A DNA stretch of 64,000 nt from NCBI GenBank assembly GCA_023678885.1, contig CM042998.1:3475820-3539819 (forward strand). Direction: 5' to 3'. Source of the stretch: Pogostemon cablin. Its lineage: Eukaryota > Streptophyta > Magnoliopsida > Lamiales > Lamiaceae. Positions 44,092 through 55,330 of this stretch are shown here, in pieces; within the stretch, counting starts at the first letter, position 1, and the number at the start of each line of letters is the position of its first letter. The notes beneath the pieces are model-generated. The model made no database searches and had not been told where the DNA came from. It worked only from the letters and a program-made list of their open reading frames with translations. A program made the position numbers and the translations under genes.

Positions 44092-45015
44092 TCATCCTGT
44101 CTTCTTGGAAAAAATCCTTCTTTGCCCGAATCTGAGGCTGTCTTGTTTACTCCAGACCGGCTTATCCTTGATCCGCAAATCCATATCGTGAATCAGCGGT
44201 AACTCCATGATATCTGGCCTGGTTGCACATGCAACCCTTTCAAACACTTCTGGTATCTCGATATACTCCTTCATTTGAAATAAATTTGAATGATGAGTGT
44301 TGGATAGAGCAAATGAGATACTGTAGGTGATAGAGTAGGGTCGGTTCCCTTCTTTCATTATGTTTTTATTCTTGAAATCTTGATGAAGGGTGAGTGCTCT
44401 ACTAAAATCTCTATCGGCCAGATTATAGGCAATCCTCGGATAGAAATAGGATACCACCTTGCCTGCATACAAGTTTCCTGAGATTCCTCCCAGGCACGCT
44501 TCTCTTGGATTCTTGATCCTCTTATCAAAGATGTCAATATCGATTGGCGTTTCGATTCCGTCTTTGAATGTAGCTTTGATAAGGATCCGAATAGCTCCTA
44601 TATGAACCCAGGACATAGTCTTGGATACTTCTTTCAAGAGCTTACCAAGCTCCCTCTTGATTTATTCATAAGGAACCAGTTGCATTTTCATCATATTTCC
44701 TGTGAGCTCCATCAGGATGGCAATCTCCCCTTCGGTCACCTTATATATGATATTGTGCTTTCTTCTTTTGAAGCTTGGAAAGAATTTATCCAACCTTCCT
44801 ACGGTGAATCCATCATATAGGTTGAGCCTTGGATCCTCCTTCATAATTCTCATAAGGGCTTTATGAGAAATGGATGTCTGGGAAAAGAATCCCGACATAT
44901 CTTCTTGCATCTCCTGTCTGAAGCTTTCTTCTTCACTCCGACTCATCTTCAGAAGACTCGTCTTGGCTGAGTAATTCTTCTCCATAGATGCTTTCGTCTG
45001 AGGGTATATCTTCAA
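44092..45015 (-). pseudogene. Pararetroviral movement protein (30K superfamily), one in-frame stop
   Basis: Two consecutive open stretches in the same frame (44662-45015 and 44092-44637) are split by a single stop at about 44662-44664. The core, SWVHIGAIRILIKATF followed by the DIDIFD segment and YPRIAYNLADRDFSRAL, is typical of caulimovirid movement proteins of the 30K superfamily, which line plasmodesmata for cell-to-cell spread. The segment before 44662 carries the N-terminal part. Confidence 0.82.
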
Positions 45016-45106
45016 ATTGATATACCTGAACTAGATCTTAGTAAACAGCTTTCTCCATTTCTGGAGTTGTTTCGAACTGTCATACTCCCTTTTTCTGGTT
45101 CTTCTG

Positions 45107-45148
45107 GCAATCGAGTGAGATATGCCCTCTAGCTCCACATGTGTAGCA
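45107..45148 (-). pseudogene. CCHC zinc knuckle of the pararetroviral capsid
   Basis: CYTCGARGHISLDC, an exact C-x2-C-x4-H-x4-C pattern, in the segment downstream of the capsid core. It binds the genomic RNA during packaging in this family. It lies outside the longest frames here because of neighbouring frame breaks. Confidence 0.85.
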
Positions 45149-45437
45149 GTTACAATTCTTAAACCTTTCATTGGCTCGTGTAGTTGCTCTTCGGAATGTC
45201 TTTCTCGTGGGAATTCTTCCTGTACTCCTCTGGTTTGACCCTGAAGATGAAGCTTGACTTCTTGAACTCCATCTGGATGGTCCGGACCTTTGCCCTGATT
45301 TATAGCTTCAGGCCTTTTGTTTAGACCAAAAGGATCTTGGTCTTCTGGACCTCCATCCTCCACTTCTCTGTGTGTAAGGATGATTTTTCTTCATCATTTT
45401 CTGCTTCCTTGGACTTCTTCCAATGATAGTTGGAAGA

Positions 45438-46127
45438 TCATTGTTTTCGCAACATAAGGGTACTGTCTTGTTGATTCTCCTTAGTCTCTTGTAGTTCTTC
45501 TGTAGTGATGCTTTGTGGCACCACTCTGCAATCCAGCTCGCATGGATCATACTCTTTGATCAACATTTCTCTCCATGGGCTTGGGATCTTGACAAAGAAC
45601 AGATGGAATACTTCCTCCTCCTTGACCTTTGATTTCCATCTATACTCTGTGAAGAGTTTGATGTACTCATCTACATGACAGATGTCAAGTAGTTCCAGGC
45701 TGTATATGGCATTCCTATACTTCTTCTTTTCTTCCTCCATTCCTTAGAAGTAACCTACTCCAATGAAGTGGATCTTGAAGATCTTGGCCATGCGATCTAC
45801 AATGTTGCCGAGATCTTTGCCTTCTATGGCTTCTTTCTTGACTTCGTCTGAGAGTTCTTCCCAGGCGCATTTTACTGATCCTTCCAAGCTCATAGTTAGG
45901 AATCTTATGAATCCTTCTTTATCCAGCTCTAGTGCACCTCCTGCAATCTTCATGGCATTCGTCCATTCATCGATCAAAGTCTCTCTGTTTTTGAAGTCGA
46001 GAGTATTGAGGTTCAAGATCAACCCGTATGGATTTATCGGTTCAAGATGAGACCGACCATATGGGGTGTTGTGTAGATTAGATCCTCGAACTCGGCTTGC
46101 TCCTGTTGAAATTCCTATTGCCTTCAT
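45438..46127 (-). pseudogene. Pararetroviral capsid-protein region, one in-frame stop
   Basis: Two open stretches in one frame (45744-46127 and 45438-45740), split by a TAA near 45744. Residues such as LIDEWTNAMKIAGGALEL and CAWEELSDEVKKEAIEGKD, followed by a Lys/Glu-rich helix-rich part, match the position and texture of caulimovirid capsid domains ahead of a zinc knuckle. The identification rests mainly on gene order and the following CCHC motif. Confidence 0.65.
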
Positions 46128-46332
46128 TTTGAAGTTTTCTGGTTGTTGGAATGTCTCTTCTTGTCTAGTCTCATGGACTCCGTGTGATCCAGAGGTTCCT
46201 TCATTTTGGCTCCGATCTTGTTGTGTCTGTTGAGCCCGCTACTGTTGCTGAGAGCTTGATGTTTCTCCAACATTCATCTTTAGATCTACAATTGATAGTC
46301 CTTGGAAGGACTCATACAGATCTTGTAGATCT

Positions 46333-46792
46333 TCAAGAGTTGTTCTTTCCTTCCGGGAATGTGGACTCTCCTCGAATGATAGCAATCATCTTCTCGCTTT
46401 CAGACTTTGGTCTTGTGACCTCTGTCGTCTTCCCCTTTTGGTGTAAAAGGGGTTCTATTCCGAAGGTTGGTGGCAACCTTCCTCCTTGCTTTCTTCTGGT
46501 TACTTTGGTTTCCAGGTATCCTACTTGATTTATCAGCTTTTGGATGAGGTCGAATTGTTTGTTCTGCAACGTTTCCACCTTATCCATCTTGAGGTTGAAT
46601 CTCAAATATCATCCTGGACATATTTTGGCAATATTCTCCAAAGAATATCACCGTCTTCTGTAATTCTCTAAGATCTTGATTTATCTTAGAGTTGTCTGCC
46701 TCAATCTCCTTCCACTTTGTCATTTTGTCCAATGTGAAAAGTGGTAAGACTTGCAGATCTCTCTTGGACCCTGGTTTGGTCGTCTCCTCCAT
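46333..46792 (-). pseudogene. Viral coiled-coil region upstream of the capsid
   Basis: Two overlapping frames (46580-46792 and 46333-46605) with heptad-like patterns (EIEADNSKINQDLRELQKTV; KVETLQNKQFDLIQKLINQV), separated by a frameshift. They may be a virion-associated or polyprotein N-terminal coiled coil. Confidence 0.45.
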
Positions 46793-46874
46793 TGTTCTTA
46801 TTTGGGGACACGTCCATGAATCTCGGTAAAACTTCGGATTTTCACGATGTTTCTTGGTACCTCTTTCGAGTACC

Positions 46875-47157
46875 TTATCTGCATCTGGCGTAGTTCCTCC
46901 AGAGATTCCTCTTTGGTGTGGCTAACACTGGCCTCCGCCAGTTTCCACCTTCGATCGAGATTATTTCAAAATCGATCGGCGTCCTCGTATTCTTTTTCTG
47001 TATACTGTCTATACAACACATTATAGTATTATTGTATAGAGTTGCTCGCCTCGTTATAACCAACAGGCCAAAAGTCTTTGTTGCTCCAATTTTGAATAGG
47101 GCTGATAGTCTTGTCACTCTCGGATGTCGAACTTTCGTTCGAATCCATATATCTTAA
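46875..47157 (-). pseudogene. N-terminal viral frame after the primer site
   Basis: A short frame (46875-47117) downstream of the primer-binding site, Arg/Thr-rich, without a recognised domain. It is likely the eroded start of the first viral polyprotein. Confidence 0.35.
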
Positions 47158-47220
47158 AACTCTCCTCTCGTTAAGTGGTATGAGTATATAATATTTCCAT
47201 TCAATAAATAAATAAACCTA

Positions 47221-47234
47221 GGGCTCTGATACCA
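47221..47234 (-). other. Initiator Met-tRNA primer-binding site of the pararetrovirus
   Basis: TGGTATCAGAGCCC on the minus strand, complementary to the 3' end of plant initiator tRNA-Met. All Caulimoviridae use this site to prime minus-strand DNA synthesis. It fixes the orientation and conventional position 1 of the viral genome. Confidence 0.85.
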
Positions 47235-47344
47235 TTTTGAAGTGTGTAGAAAGTAGAAGAAAATCTGGCTTAAAGTGAATATAAGGTGAGTATGATATAA
47301 GATTTTGATTTATATGTTTTTGATTCGGGGCTGTTTTAAGAAAA

Positions 47345-47560
47345 TATTGAGTAATTTTTTTTCTTTTCGGAATTACCTGCAAGTGACCTGCTGTGACCTG
47401 TAATAAGACTGTTTTGTTGAACTAATTAAACATAATGGATGAATTTCAAAATTCTCCAAACATAATGGACGATTTTCATAAAATAGAAAACCTATGAACT
47501 AAAATCAAAATTGGACAAAGTTAATGGACAAATAAATATATTATCCCAAAATATTTTAAA
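47345..47560. repeat. Repeat flanking the pararetrovirus, right (inverted) copy
   Basis: Read on the minus strand it starts AAATATTTTGGGATAAT and shows blocks such as GTCCATTAACTTTGTCC, CGTCCATTATGTTT and ACAGGTCACAGCAGGTC. These parallel the left copy at 39190-39480. Confidence 0.5.
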
Positions 47561-48006
47561 AGATTTTACATTTTGTAACTGAGATACTCCTTTCATTCTT
47601 TATTTATTTATTTTTTTAATTTGTCTAATACTTTCGTACTCTAAACATAAAAGACCACATAAAAATAACTTTTAATACAGCTCAATTTTTCGAAACGTCT
47701 CCTAAATAACATAATTTATATTTTATTTAATATTTAAAAATACTAATTTACCTTAAAAAATCAATATAATCGATCAGAGTAGTAGGCTGAGTAGCAATTT
47801 TTTTTCCGAAAACTCAACAGGAGTGATTTTTTTTCCCCCCTCTTTTCTTCTCCAGCCAACTCTCCCTCTTTCTCATCTTTAATTTTTGTATGATTCTCGC
47901 TTCCCATATATGTATTAATTTTCTTCAATAAATATTTTCTGCCATCTGTACACAATTTATTCCTTAATTAATTTCATTTTCCATTTTTTCTGTAAGTGTT
48001 TCAGGG
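47561..48006. other. Intergenic, AT-rich
   Basis: No gene recognised. Pyrimidine-rich tracts at 47800-47860 precede the GC-rich frame that follows. Confidence 0.4.
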
Positions 48007-48408
48007 ATGCCCTCACCGGCGCGGGCACTGCCGCCCTTCTCGCCGCCATCCCCCATCACTGCTCCGCCGCCTGCCGCAGCCCCCAGTTGTGGTCACTCCT
48101 CCACCAGCGAGCCCCACTCCTCTAGCCACTACCCCGTCTTCTCGTCATCCCCACCTCCGCCCGTACGAACCGTTCCTCTGCCATCCACGCCGTCTCCTTC
48201 CCCTTCCACTCCACCTCCCAGCACCAGCTCACTGTCGCCGCCGGCGTCGACCCCGCCTCCATCGGGAAGCCCAGCGGCGGTTCTCCGCCGGTTCTTCTCC
48301 GGCACCTTCGGTGAAATGAGGATCGCTGCCGAGCGGGAGATCTCCTCCGAATATAGGCTCAACCGTGCTTTTCTTTCATATCCCGAATTTTATTCATCTC
48401 TCCAATGA
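48007..48408 (+). CDS. Pro/Ser-rich open frame of unknown nature (possible gene fragment)
   Basis: A 133-residue frame in an isolated GC-rich patch (MPSPARALPPFSPPSPITAP...) ends in a less biased tail (GTFGEMRIAAEREISSEYRL). Other frames over the same patch are also open and equally plausible (for example one reading HAVSFPFHSTSQHQLTVAAG), so the coding frame is not certain. No family is recognised. A donor-like AAGGTGATTT follows at about 48440. It could be a captured gene fragment or the first exon of a decayed gene. Confidence 0.3.
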   Translation: MPSPARALPPFSPPSPITAPPPAAAPSCGHSSTSEPHSSSHYPVFSSSPPPPVRTVPLPSTPSPSPSTPPPSTSSLSPPASTPPPSGSPAAVLRRFFSGTFGEMRIAAEREISSEYRLNRAFLSYPEFYSSLQ

Positions 48409-48599
48409 CAGTCGAAGCACGGCGTTGTAATCTCTTTCTAAGGTGATTTGCCTTTTTATGTTTGTTGATTGAATGCTTCGATTTCTTCTTAACTGTATCT
48501 AACTCCACGCAAAACTGTATAATATTAATCAAATCTCTTTGCTAATTTAAACTTTGTATACATAACAACTATATCTGAATTTGTGAAATGAATTTAACC

Positions 48600-48775
48600 A
48601 TTGTCCACGAAATTGATTTGCCTTCCCAGCCACTCAATTTGTTGCTATTGAGATCCAAACAACTAATTAAGCTGCTGCAATTTGCCAATTCTTTAGGAAT
48701 CTTTCCCACTTCAGAACTGCAAGCCTTGTTAACATCCCGACTCCCGGTGGAATTTCTCAGCCGAGCCCATTGCTG
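48600..48775 (-). pseudogene. Fragment of a leucine-rich-repeat receptor gene
   Basis: The minus strand reads GKIPKELANCSSLISCLDLN and then NSNKLSG, the xLxxLDLxxNxLSG-x-IPxELxNC pattern of plant receptor-kinase LRRs. Only about one and a half repeats are present and flanking frames are broken. No kinase or signal sequence lies nearby. Confidence 0.5.
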
Positions 48776-49589
48776 TTGATAGATTATCCGGAGCTCTTAG
48801 CTCTTCAAAGTACAATTCACAGTTCAAATTATTAGTTTTCTCCTTTCCTCTGTTCTTCTCTTCTTGCGTGTTTATTTATAAATGATTATACCTGTATAGA
48901 TGCTCCAAGCTTCCACTGCAAGATTTGCTCTGGATTCATTAAAATATTTTTGTTGATTTTGGCGGAACATAACCCACTATTGTGTTATTACTTATTATAT
49001 ATACTAAGTAAACTAATAGTATTATTGTAAATAAATAAATAAAATGATACTCTAACTTCCTAATAAAATTTCAAAGTTATTATGGTATGAAAAAAAATAT
49101 AATTTTAATTAATTTTATTAAATTTTAATTATAAATAAGTTATGTTTGTTGATTGATGGTGATATTTTAAAATACAAAAGTGAGATAGTGTTTTATAAGA
49201 TGAGTTGTGACACGAGTTAATCCATTATTAAAAAATAATTATTATATACTTCTAACATATGTTTATTGGATAGTTAAATTATATTTTATAAAATATGATG
49301 AATGATCAACTAAAGTATAACTTTTAAAGGTGTTATCGTATGTTGAATCATTTGCCGGTTATTTAGGTTGAATATTTTATTATTTTTAGAATGAAAAGAG
49401 TATAATGAAAAAATGGGAACAATATAATATTTTATTATTTATAAAATAGACAATTTCTTGTGAGACGATATATGTGAGAATGATTGTAAAATGAGTAGAC
49501 TCATTATTAAAGTATGTTTATTATGTAGGTAAAATATATATATTCATACTTAAAGTATGATTGTAGTGAATCATATTATAATAATGACT

Positions 49590-49930
49590 AATACTACTGT
49601 GCACCTGGGTGCACCCTAGGATACGGTGCACCAACTTGTAGAAACGTATACAATTATGAAATAAAACGTATACAATTATGCAAAAAAAATGTATACACTT
49701 TGTTTGTTAGTTTTTTTAATGAAAAATTGAGTATAAAAATATAATAATTAGAAAACATGTATACACTATTGAATAAAAAGATACACACATATGGATGCTA
49801 GATTTTTTAATGAAAAACTGAATGTGAAAAATATTCAATTATTAAAAAACATGTACTCCTACAATATATATAGAATAAAAAGTTATATACATATATGTGC
49901 AACTTGCATCCGGGTGCACCGGATATCAAC
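49590..49930. repeat. Repeat with GTGCACC-type inverted edges
   Basis: Starts near GTGCACCTGGGTGCACC and ends near CATCCGGGTGCACCGG. Internal direct repeats of AACGTATACAATTATG occur. A similar edge occurs near 58640 and in 32540-32740. Class unknown. Confidence 0.5.
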
Positions 49931-50345
49931 TCTATTATAATATTCTATAATCACACTTTAATGTATTATTCATTATATTTTAGAAAAACATTTTATAACT
50001 AATAATAAGCATAATATACGTATATAACACTTATACTTTCACATTTCATAAATCATCTCACATAAATACCGTAACACAAGAGACTTTATCTTTTAAAATA
50101 GATGGAGCATTTATATGACAATATAAGTACGTACTCATAATTAATAAGAACTTTTCATTTTTTAACTTACCTAACATTTTTTTTTTCATCTATTTTTAAG
50201 ATTAAATAATCATATGTTTCTAAAAGTACTTGTATATGTAATTTCATTACAATAAAAATAAAGAATGATATTTTTTAAAAACTAATTATCGTATGATATT
50301 AATTGACACTGTTATCATATTTAGTTTTAATATCATGTAAATATA

Positions 50346-50755
50346 TGGATGAGGATCCTCTCGTGTAAGTAAATTTTCTATAGTAAGGAGATGATCCACA
50401 TCCATTAACGGATAAAGATCCTCTCTCATAAATTAGTGCATTTTTTCACTGTAATACGCTATAGTGAAAATAAATTTTTTATAGTAAGAAGATGATCCAC
50501 ATCATTAACAGATGAGGATCCTCACTCGAGTGCATTTTTTCTCACCTCTCTCGAGTGCATTTTTCTCACTGTAATACGCTGACGTGAAAGTAAATTTACT
50601 AAAGTAATTAGAGATGATCCACATCTTTATATACAAAAAGTTTCTTGCTATGTTAGATAAGTTTTAATACGTGAGAGTAAATTTACTAAAATAATTAGAG
50701 ATGCTCCACATCCGTATATACAAAAAGTTTCTTGCTATGTTAGATGAGTTTTGAG
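50346..50755. repeat. Degenerate tandem repeat array
   Basis: About four variants of a 70-130-base unit with GATGATCCACATC, CACTGTAATACGCT and GAGGATCCTC blocks. The last two units share CAAAAAGTTTCTTGCTATGT exactly. Non-coding. Confidence 0.8.
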
Positions 50756-52872
50756 ATGAATGAAATAAATAAATGTAAATTATAATTAGTGAACTGAATT
50801 ACTATCACTTTGCATTTATTTAAGTGTCATTTTTATTACCATATTTTAACTTTTTATTATGTTACTAAAATTTTCTCATATATAAACGTCTCATGCAAGT
50901 GTTTACCTATAAATTTGGTATTATTATAAAATATACTATTAACTGCATAAAACACTCTTTATGCACCATCAATACATCAATTGCATCATTTTTGGGACCC
51001 ACTGCTGTATCAAGTTTTTCTTTTTCTAGGGATACATGACCCATCACATAAAATAATACTTACAACTAATCTTTACTATAAAATAAGAAATAATACTCCT
51101 TAAAATATAAAAATTCATTTTAGCATCTAATATATTAGTAATATAGATATCACATCAATGATCCAAAAAAGAAAAAATATAATTTCCATATAAAACTTAT
51201 TTAAAAAAAAGTTATATACATTTAAAATTTTAGATAAAATTTTAAATGAAAAACAAATATTTTGATAGAATATTTAGGTGTGTAGGTTATTATTATCCAC
51301 CCTCTTAAGTAGTTAAAGAAGATTAAGAAAGTGATTATGTCAAGCGTGTTAGTTAGGGGTAATTTTTATGTTTTATTTTTTTTATTTATAAATAAAATGA
51401 ATGAGGAAAGAGCAATTATTTTGACTTTTTTAGGGAGTATAAATTTTTGTAAGATAATCCAAAATAAAAAATATGCAACGTGAAGGGAGGTGGTGTGAGT
51501 AATGGTTAACAATCACTATCTACACAATTCTAAACACTATCTTGAATTCTTGATGCTGCCTCCAAATCAAAATTATTGATTTCACTTTTCTATGAGAATG
51601 AAATCATACTTTTATTACTTCTTCTAAATTTCTTCGATTTCACTATATAATTTTAATGAGATGCATTATATTGATTTATGCCCTTTTCTATTTCTTTTTT
51701 CTATTTATTTCTTTTTCTTTCTTTCTGTTGCATCTTTCTATTTTTCCCTTTATGTGAAAATTTTCGAATGACTGATATATTTTTTGATCTTTCTCAACAT
51801 TTTGTAATCATAAATTTCAATTTCTCTCTTTTGGAAAATATTTTACAAATTTTTAAGACTTCTTTCTATGATTTTCAAATAAGTGATTTATGCACTTTTT
51901 TATTTTCCTTTTCCTTCCTTCTATTGCACCTTTTTCTTTTTCGTTCTATATATAAAATTTATATATTTTCTGCATTCAAATATTCACTTATTTCCAATAA
52001 ATATTCAATGAGTGATATATTCTTTTTTTTTCTCCCTTTTAATCTGTATACAAAATCTATATACTCTATCCATCTCACGTGTTCATTGTCAAATGAGTAA
52101 TATATGCTTTTTTTTTTCTCCCTTTCTATTGCACTTTTTATAGAGCCCATATACAACAATAATAATAGAACTACACTAAACTCACCACCATTAAATATTA
52201 AATATCAGAATGAAGTATTTCTCTTTATTTTCTAAAAAAATATGAACAACATTTAGATGCTCAAGCGTAGAGTAGGAATTAATGTAACTGAATTTACAAT
52301 TCTATTTTATTACCTTATAAACAATATCAAATGCACCTTCAATTATCTTACTATTGTTCGTTTGATCTTTGAGCTTTTCTTTATCATAAAACTCCAACTC
52401 TTTTTTGCCATCTTTAACTCTGTTTCTTTTTTTTGAAAGATTATCTCTGTTTCTTTTCAACAATGGTTATCACTATTTTTCGTCGGTTGATTTTAACACA
52501 TTAAAAACATGTTAAAAAATAAATAAATAATTTCTTCTTTTTGCATTATTTCTAATATACCAGTAAAGAATGTAAATTATCAGCCCATTGAGACTATTTC
52601 TTGACATCAATTAATTCATCAAACCAAATCAAACATTCACTCCCTTATCTAAAATTCAACTGCTCTCATCAAGATTAATCGTTGTGCATTCTTGCATCTG
52701 GTAACTTAATTCTGGAATACTGAAAAACAATATCCTTGGCAGCCGAGTTTGGTCCCAAATTCCACCTTATCAGAAATTCAGAATAGACGACATATTTCTC
52801 ATCTACAAAAATTCTACTAAATTGTGATACTAAATCAAATTGTATTAAAACTGGACCCGACTATAGAAGAAT

Positions 52873-53260
52873 TCATCGGGGATCTGACCCGTAGCATTCA
52901 ATCCAGCAAGTTGGCATACCTCTCCACCCATTGTTGAGATTGATCCCCACCATGACTTCTCCGAGCCCGCAGCTCACATCCTCCAACACCGCCGACACTA
53001 AGGCCGTCGTTCTTAACACCCCATCGCACCACAACTGCATCATCAGCGCCGCGTCCGGCGGCGTCGCCACACTCCCCGCCGCGAACTGGAACACCAACAG
53101 CCGCCTAGCTACTTCATCTGCATCACCAGATCTCACGGCGTCGCCACACTCCTCGCCGCGAACTGGACCACCGATAGCCGCCTAGCTGTTTCGTCTGCAT
53201 CACCAGATCTTACGGCGCCTGGATCTTCTTCGCGAAGGTGAATGCTCACGGCTTGTTTTT
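52873..53260. other. GC-rich island with weak open frames (possible gene fragment)
   Basis: Composition contrasts sharply with the AT-rich surroundings. Open frames exist on both strands (an 87-codon frame at 52873-53136 minus, an 84-codon frame at 52931-53185 plus), and neither matches a known family. Includes the 77-bp duplication at 53061-53214. It may be a captured gene piece. Confidence 0.35.
53061..53214. repeat. 77-bp tandem duplication
   Basis: Copies 53061-53137 and 53138-53214 both begin GCGTCGCCACACTCC and contain AGCCGCCTAGCT and TCTGCATCACCAGATCT. They differ at roughly seven positions. Confidence 0.9.
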
Positions 53261-53573
53261 TATCTCCTTAGTCATCAGCGAGTCGGACATCTGGGTGACG
53301 CCACCTTAGGCGCCGCCGGCCAGTTGGCGATCCGCGCTTGCTCGGAATTGATTATTAATTATTATTTTTTAGCCTTAACGAGCTCGTTACCTAAACGAGT
53401 ATATATTCGACACCACAGGCCCATCACAACTCACAAGGAGGGCGTTTCTTTTTTCTACGTAAATTATAAGGGATGTAATATTTAATATGTAGATAAAAAT
53501 GGATAAATAATATTTTTAATATATAGTTGGTAGTTATATTAGTGTGGTGTGTAGGTTTCATGGAGATATATTA

Positions 53574-53799
53574 CTCCCACCGTCTGCCCGGAACATATAT
53601 ATTTACTTTTTGCAAGTGAATTAATGAGTATTATTATTTAATGAGTAGTAGGTAGTTGTATTAATGAGGTGTGTGAGACCCATATATTAAATGTATTAGT
53701 GATGTGTGTGGCTCTCACGTGTTTTAAAAGAGAAATGTATACCTTTGGTGCGTATGCTCAAAATAGCAAAATGTATACCTTTCCGGTGGACGAAGGGAG
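53574..53799. mobile_element. Stowaway-like MITE
   Basis: Starts CTCCCACCGTCTGCCCGG and ends CCGGTGGACGAAGGGAG, flanked by TA on both sides. Confidence 0.75.
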
Positions 53800-53895
53800 T
53801 AATTGTTTGGTGTGGCACCTATTGTATTGGGATTGACGAAAATGTTAAAATGCACTCCTTGTGGCGGGAGGAATGGAGTGTAAAATAAATAGTTA

Positions 53896-54078
53896 CTCCC
53901 TCCATCCCGCGTTAAGGTTTACGTTTTCCATTTTAGGTTGTCCTAAAGTTAAGGTTAATGTTTCTTTTTTTATCAAGTTGAGCCCACACAAAACAATTAA
54001 TTATTATTTGTAGTCCCACATATAATACTAATAGTACGTGCAAAAAGTAAATGTAAACGTTAACGCGGGACGGAGGAA
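53896..54078. mobile_element. Stowaway-like MITE
   Basis: Starts CTCCCTCCATCCCGCGTTAA and ends TTAACGCGGGACGGAGGA; the ends are inverted over about 20 bases. Confidence 0.8.
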
Positions 54079-54223
54079 TATATTACTCCTGATGAATGGT
54101 GGTGATGTTTAAAATTCTTTTGTTTAAAAGAGAAAATAGATACATTTAAAATAGAAGATAAAAATAGAAAATGAATATTTTATAAACATAGAAATAACAA
54201 TTAAAATGACAAAATAAATAGTA

Positions 54224-54491
54224 CTCCCTTCGTCCCAACTTCAACTTCACCCTTTCCGTTTTGCTTCGTCCCAATTTCAACTTCATACTTCCATAAAAGG
54301 AAAAGGTACTTAACTAATATCCCTCTAACGTACTTTAATTTCAAAATTGTCATCACTTTTTTAACACACATAACATACTTTATCATTTATTTATTACTAA
54401 AAAATATCAAACTATCCCAAAAGTTACTCAAAAAGTGATTTTTCTTAATTTGTGTGTGTACAGTAAATATGAAGATAAAAATGGGACGGAG
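54224..54491. mobile_element. Stowaway-like MITE (subfamily with AACTTCAACTTCA)
   Basis: Starts CTCCCTTCGTCCCAACTTCA and ends ATGGGACGGAG before TA. It is a close inverse relative of 58866-59136. Confidence 0.8.
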
Positions 54492-55330
54492 TATATTATC
54501 CCGAACGAATGGAATATATTAGGTGAGATACTGTTCCACACACATTATACGTACGTTAATATTAGTACTATGTGACATAAGTAAAATTTTAATGAGCTGC
54601 TTTTAATTTTTTTTTAATGAGTTAATTAATTATAAAAAATAACCATAAATTTTATTTTTATTGTAAATTAATTTTATTTGAGAAATTATAAAAAAAACAT
54701 CACATTTAAATATGGTTGAAAATGCACTGAATTTCTCAATCCGCTAAGTAGGAGTTTTTTTTTATTCGCTAATTATATTAAAGGAGGTTTAATTATCGGG
54801 ATTTGATTTAGATTTTAATGTATATATTAGGAATAATAATATAGTGACAGAGAAATGTATTAGTAATTTTAGAAATGTAGTTTGTATTTTTTTTCCTATA
54901 AAACAGAAATGTACTATTTGATAGTATTAATGCGTGCATTTATTAATAATATTTCTTTAAATAGTCCAGATATCTTATTATATTTTGATATTATATCTTT
55001 TATTATAAATCTGAACGACATGTAAGAAAAAAATAAAATATACTCACTCCGACTCTACGTTGCACGTAAATTAAAAGATATAATATTGTAATGTGTTAAA
55101 TAATATTTAATGTGAAATGTGTAGTTGTATTAGTATTGTGTGTGTGCCCTATAGGGAATAATTAATTGTTTTTGTGGGCCTAACTTAACAAAAAATGAAA
55201 TGTAAACTTTAACTTGGAACAGATCAAAATAAAAAAAAGTAAATTAGCGCGGGACTCGACAATAGAGCCCAGGAAAGATGAATGTTTGATTAAGATACAT
55301 ATATAGTATAAGAATTTGTAATATTATACT
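54492..55330. other. AT-rich intergenic, no gene seen
   Basis: Fragments of MITE-like sequence (about 55040-55260) only. Confidence 0.4.

Larger units (their letters stand above)
39595..47330 (-). mobile_element. Endogenous pararetrovirus (Caulimoviridae), near genome-length, inactivated
   Basis: On the minus strand the order is: Met-tRNA primer site, short N-terminal and coiled-coil frames, capsid region, CCHC zinc knuckle, 30K-type movement protein, aspartic protease, reverse transcriptase, RNase H, transactivator-like frame, then a promoter region with TATA box. There is no integrase and there are no LTRs. Capsid upstream of movement protein and a separate polymerase frame recall cavemoviruses and solendoviruses; the genus is an inference. 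Boundaries are approximate. The integrated copy is circularly permuted, with part of the leader at the low-coordinate end. Every major frame carries stops or shifts, so it cannot encode functional proteins as read. Confidence 0.88.
48800..52860. other. AT-rich intergenic region
   Basis: No supported gene. Holds a GTGCACC-edged repeat (49590-49930), degenerate tandem repeats (50346-50755) and, at 51660-52150, a T/C-rich stretch whose long open frame (rich in Phe, Leu and Ser) is compositional only. Confidence 0.5.

Noticed and set aside
39595..47330. Ty3/Gypsy retrotransposon instead of a pararetrovirus
   Set aside because: No LTRs and no integrase; a 30K-type movement protein and a viral-type promoter at the end favour Caulimoviridae.
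51678..52100. 140-codon Phe/Leu/Ser-rich frame resembling a membrane protein
   Set aside because: Arises from a T/C-rich low-complexity tract; apparent membrane segments are compositional and there is no conserved motif.
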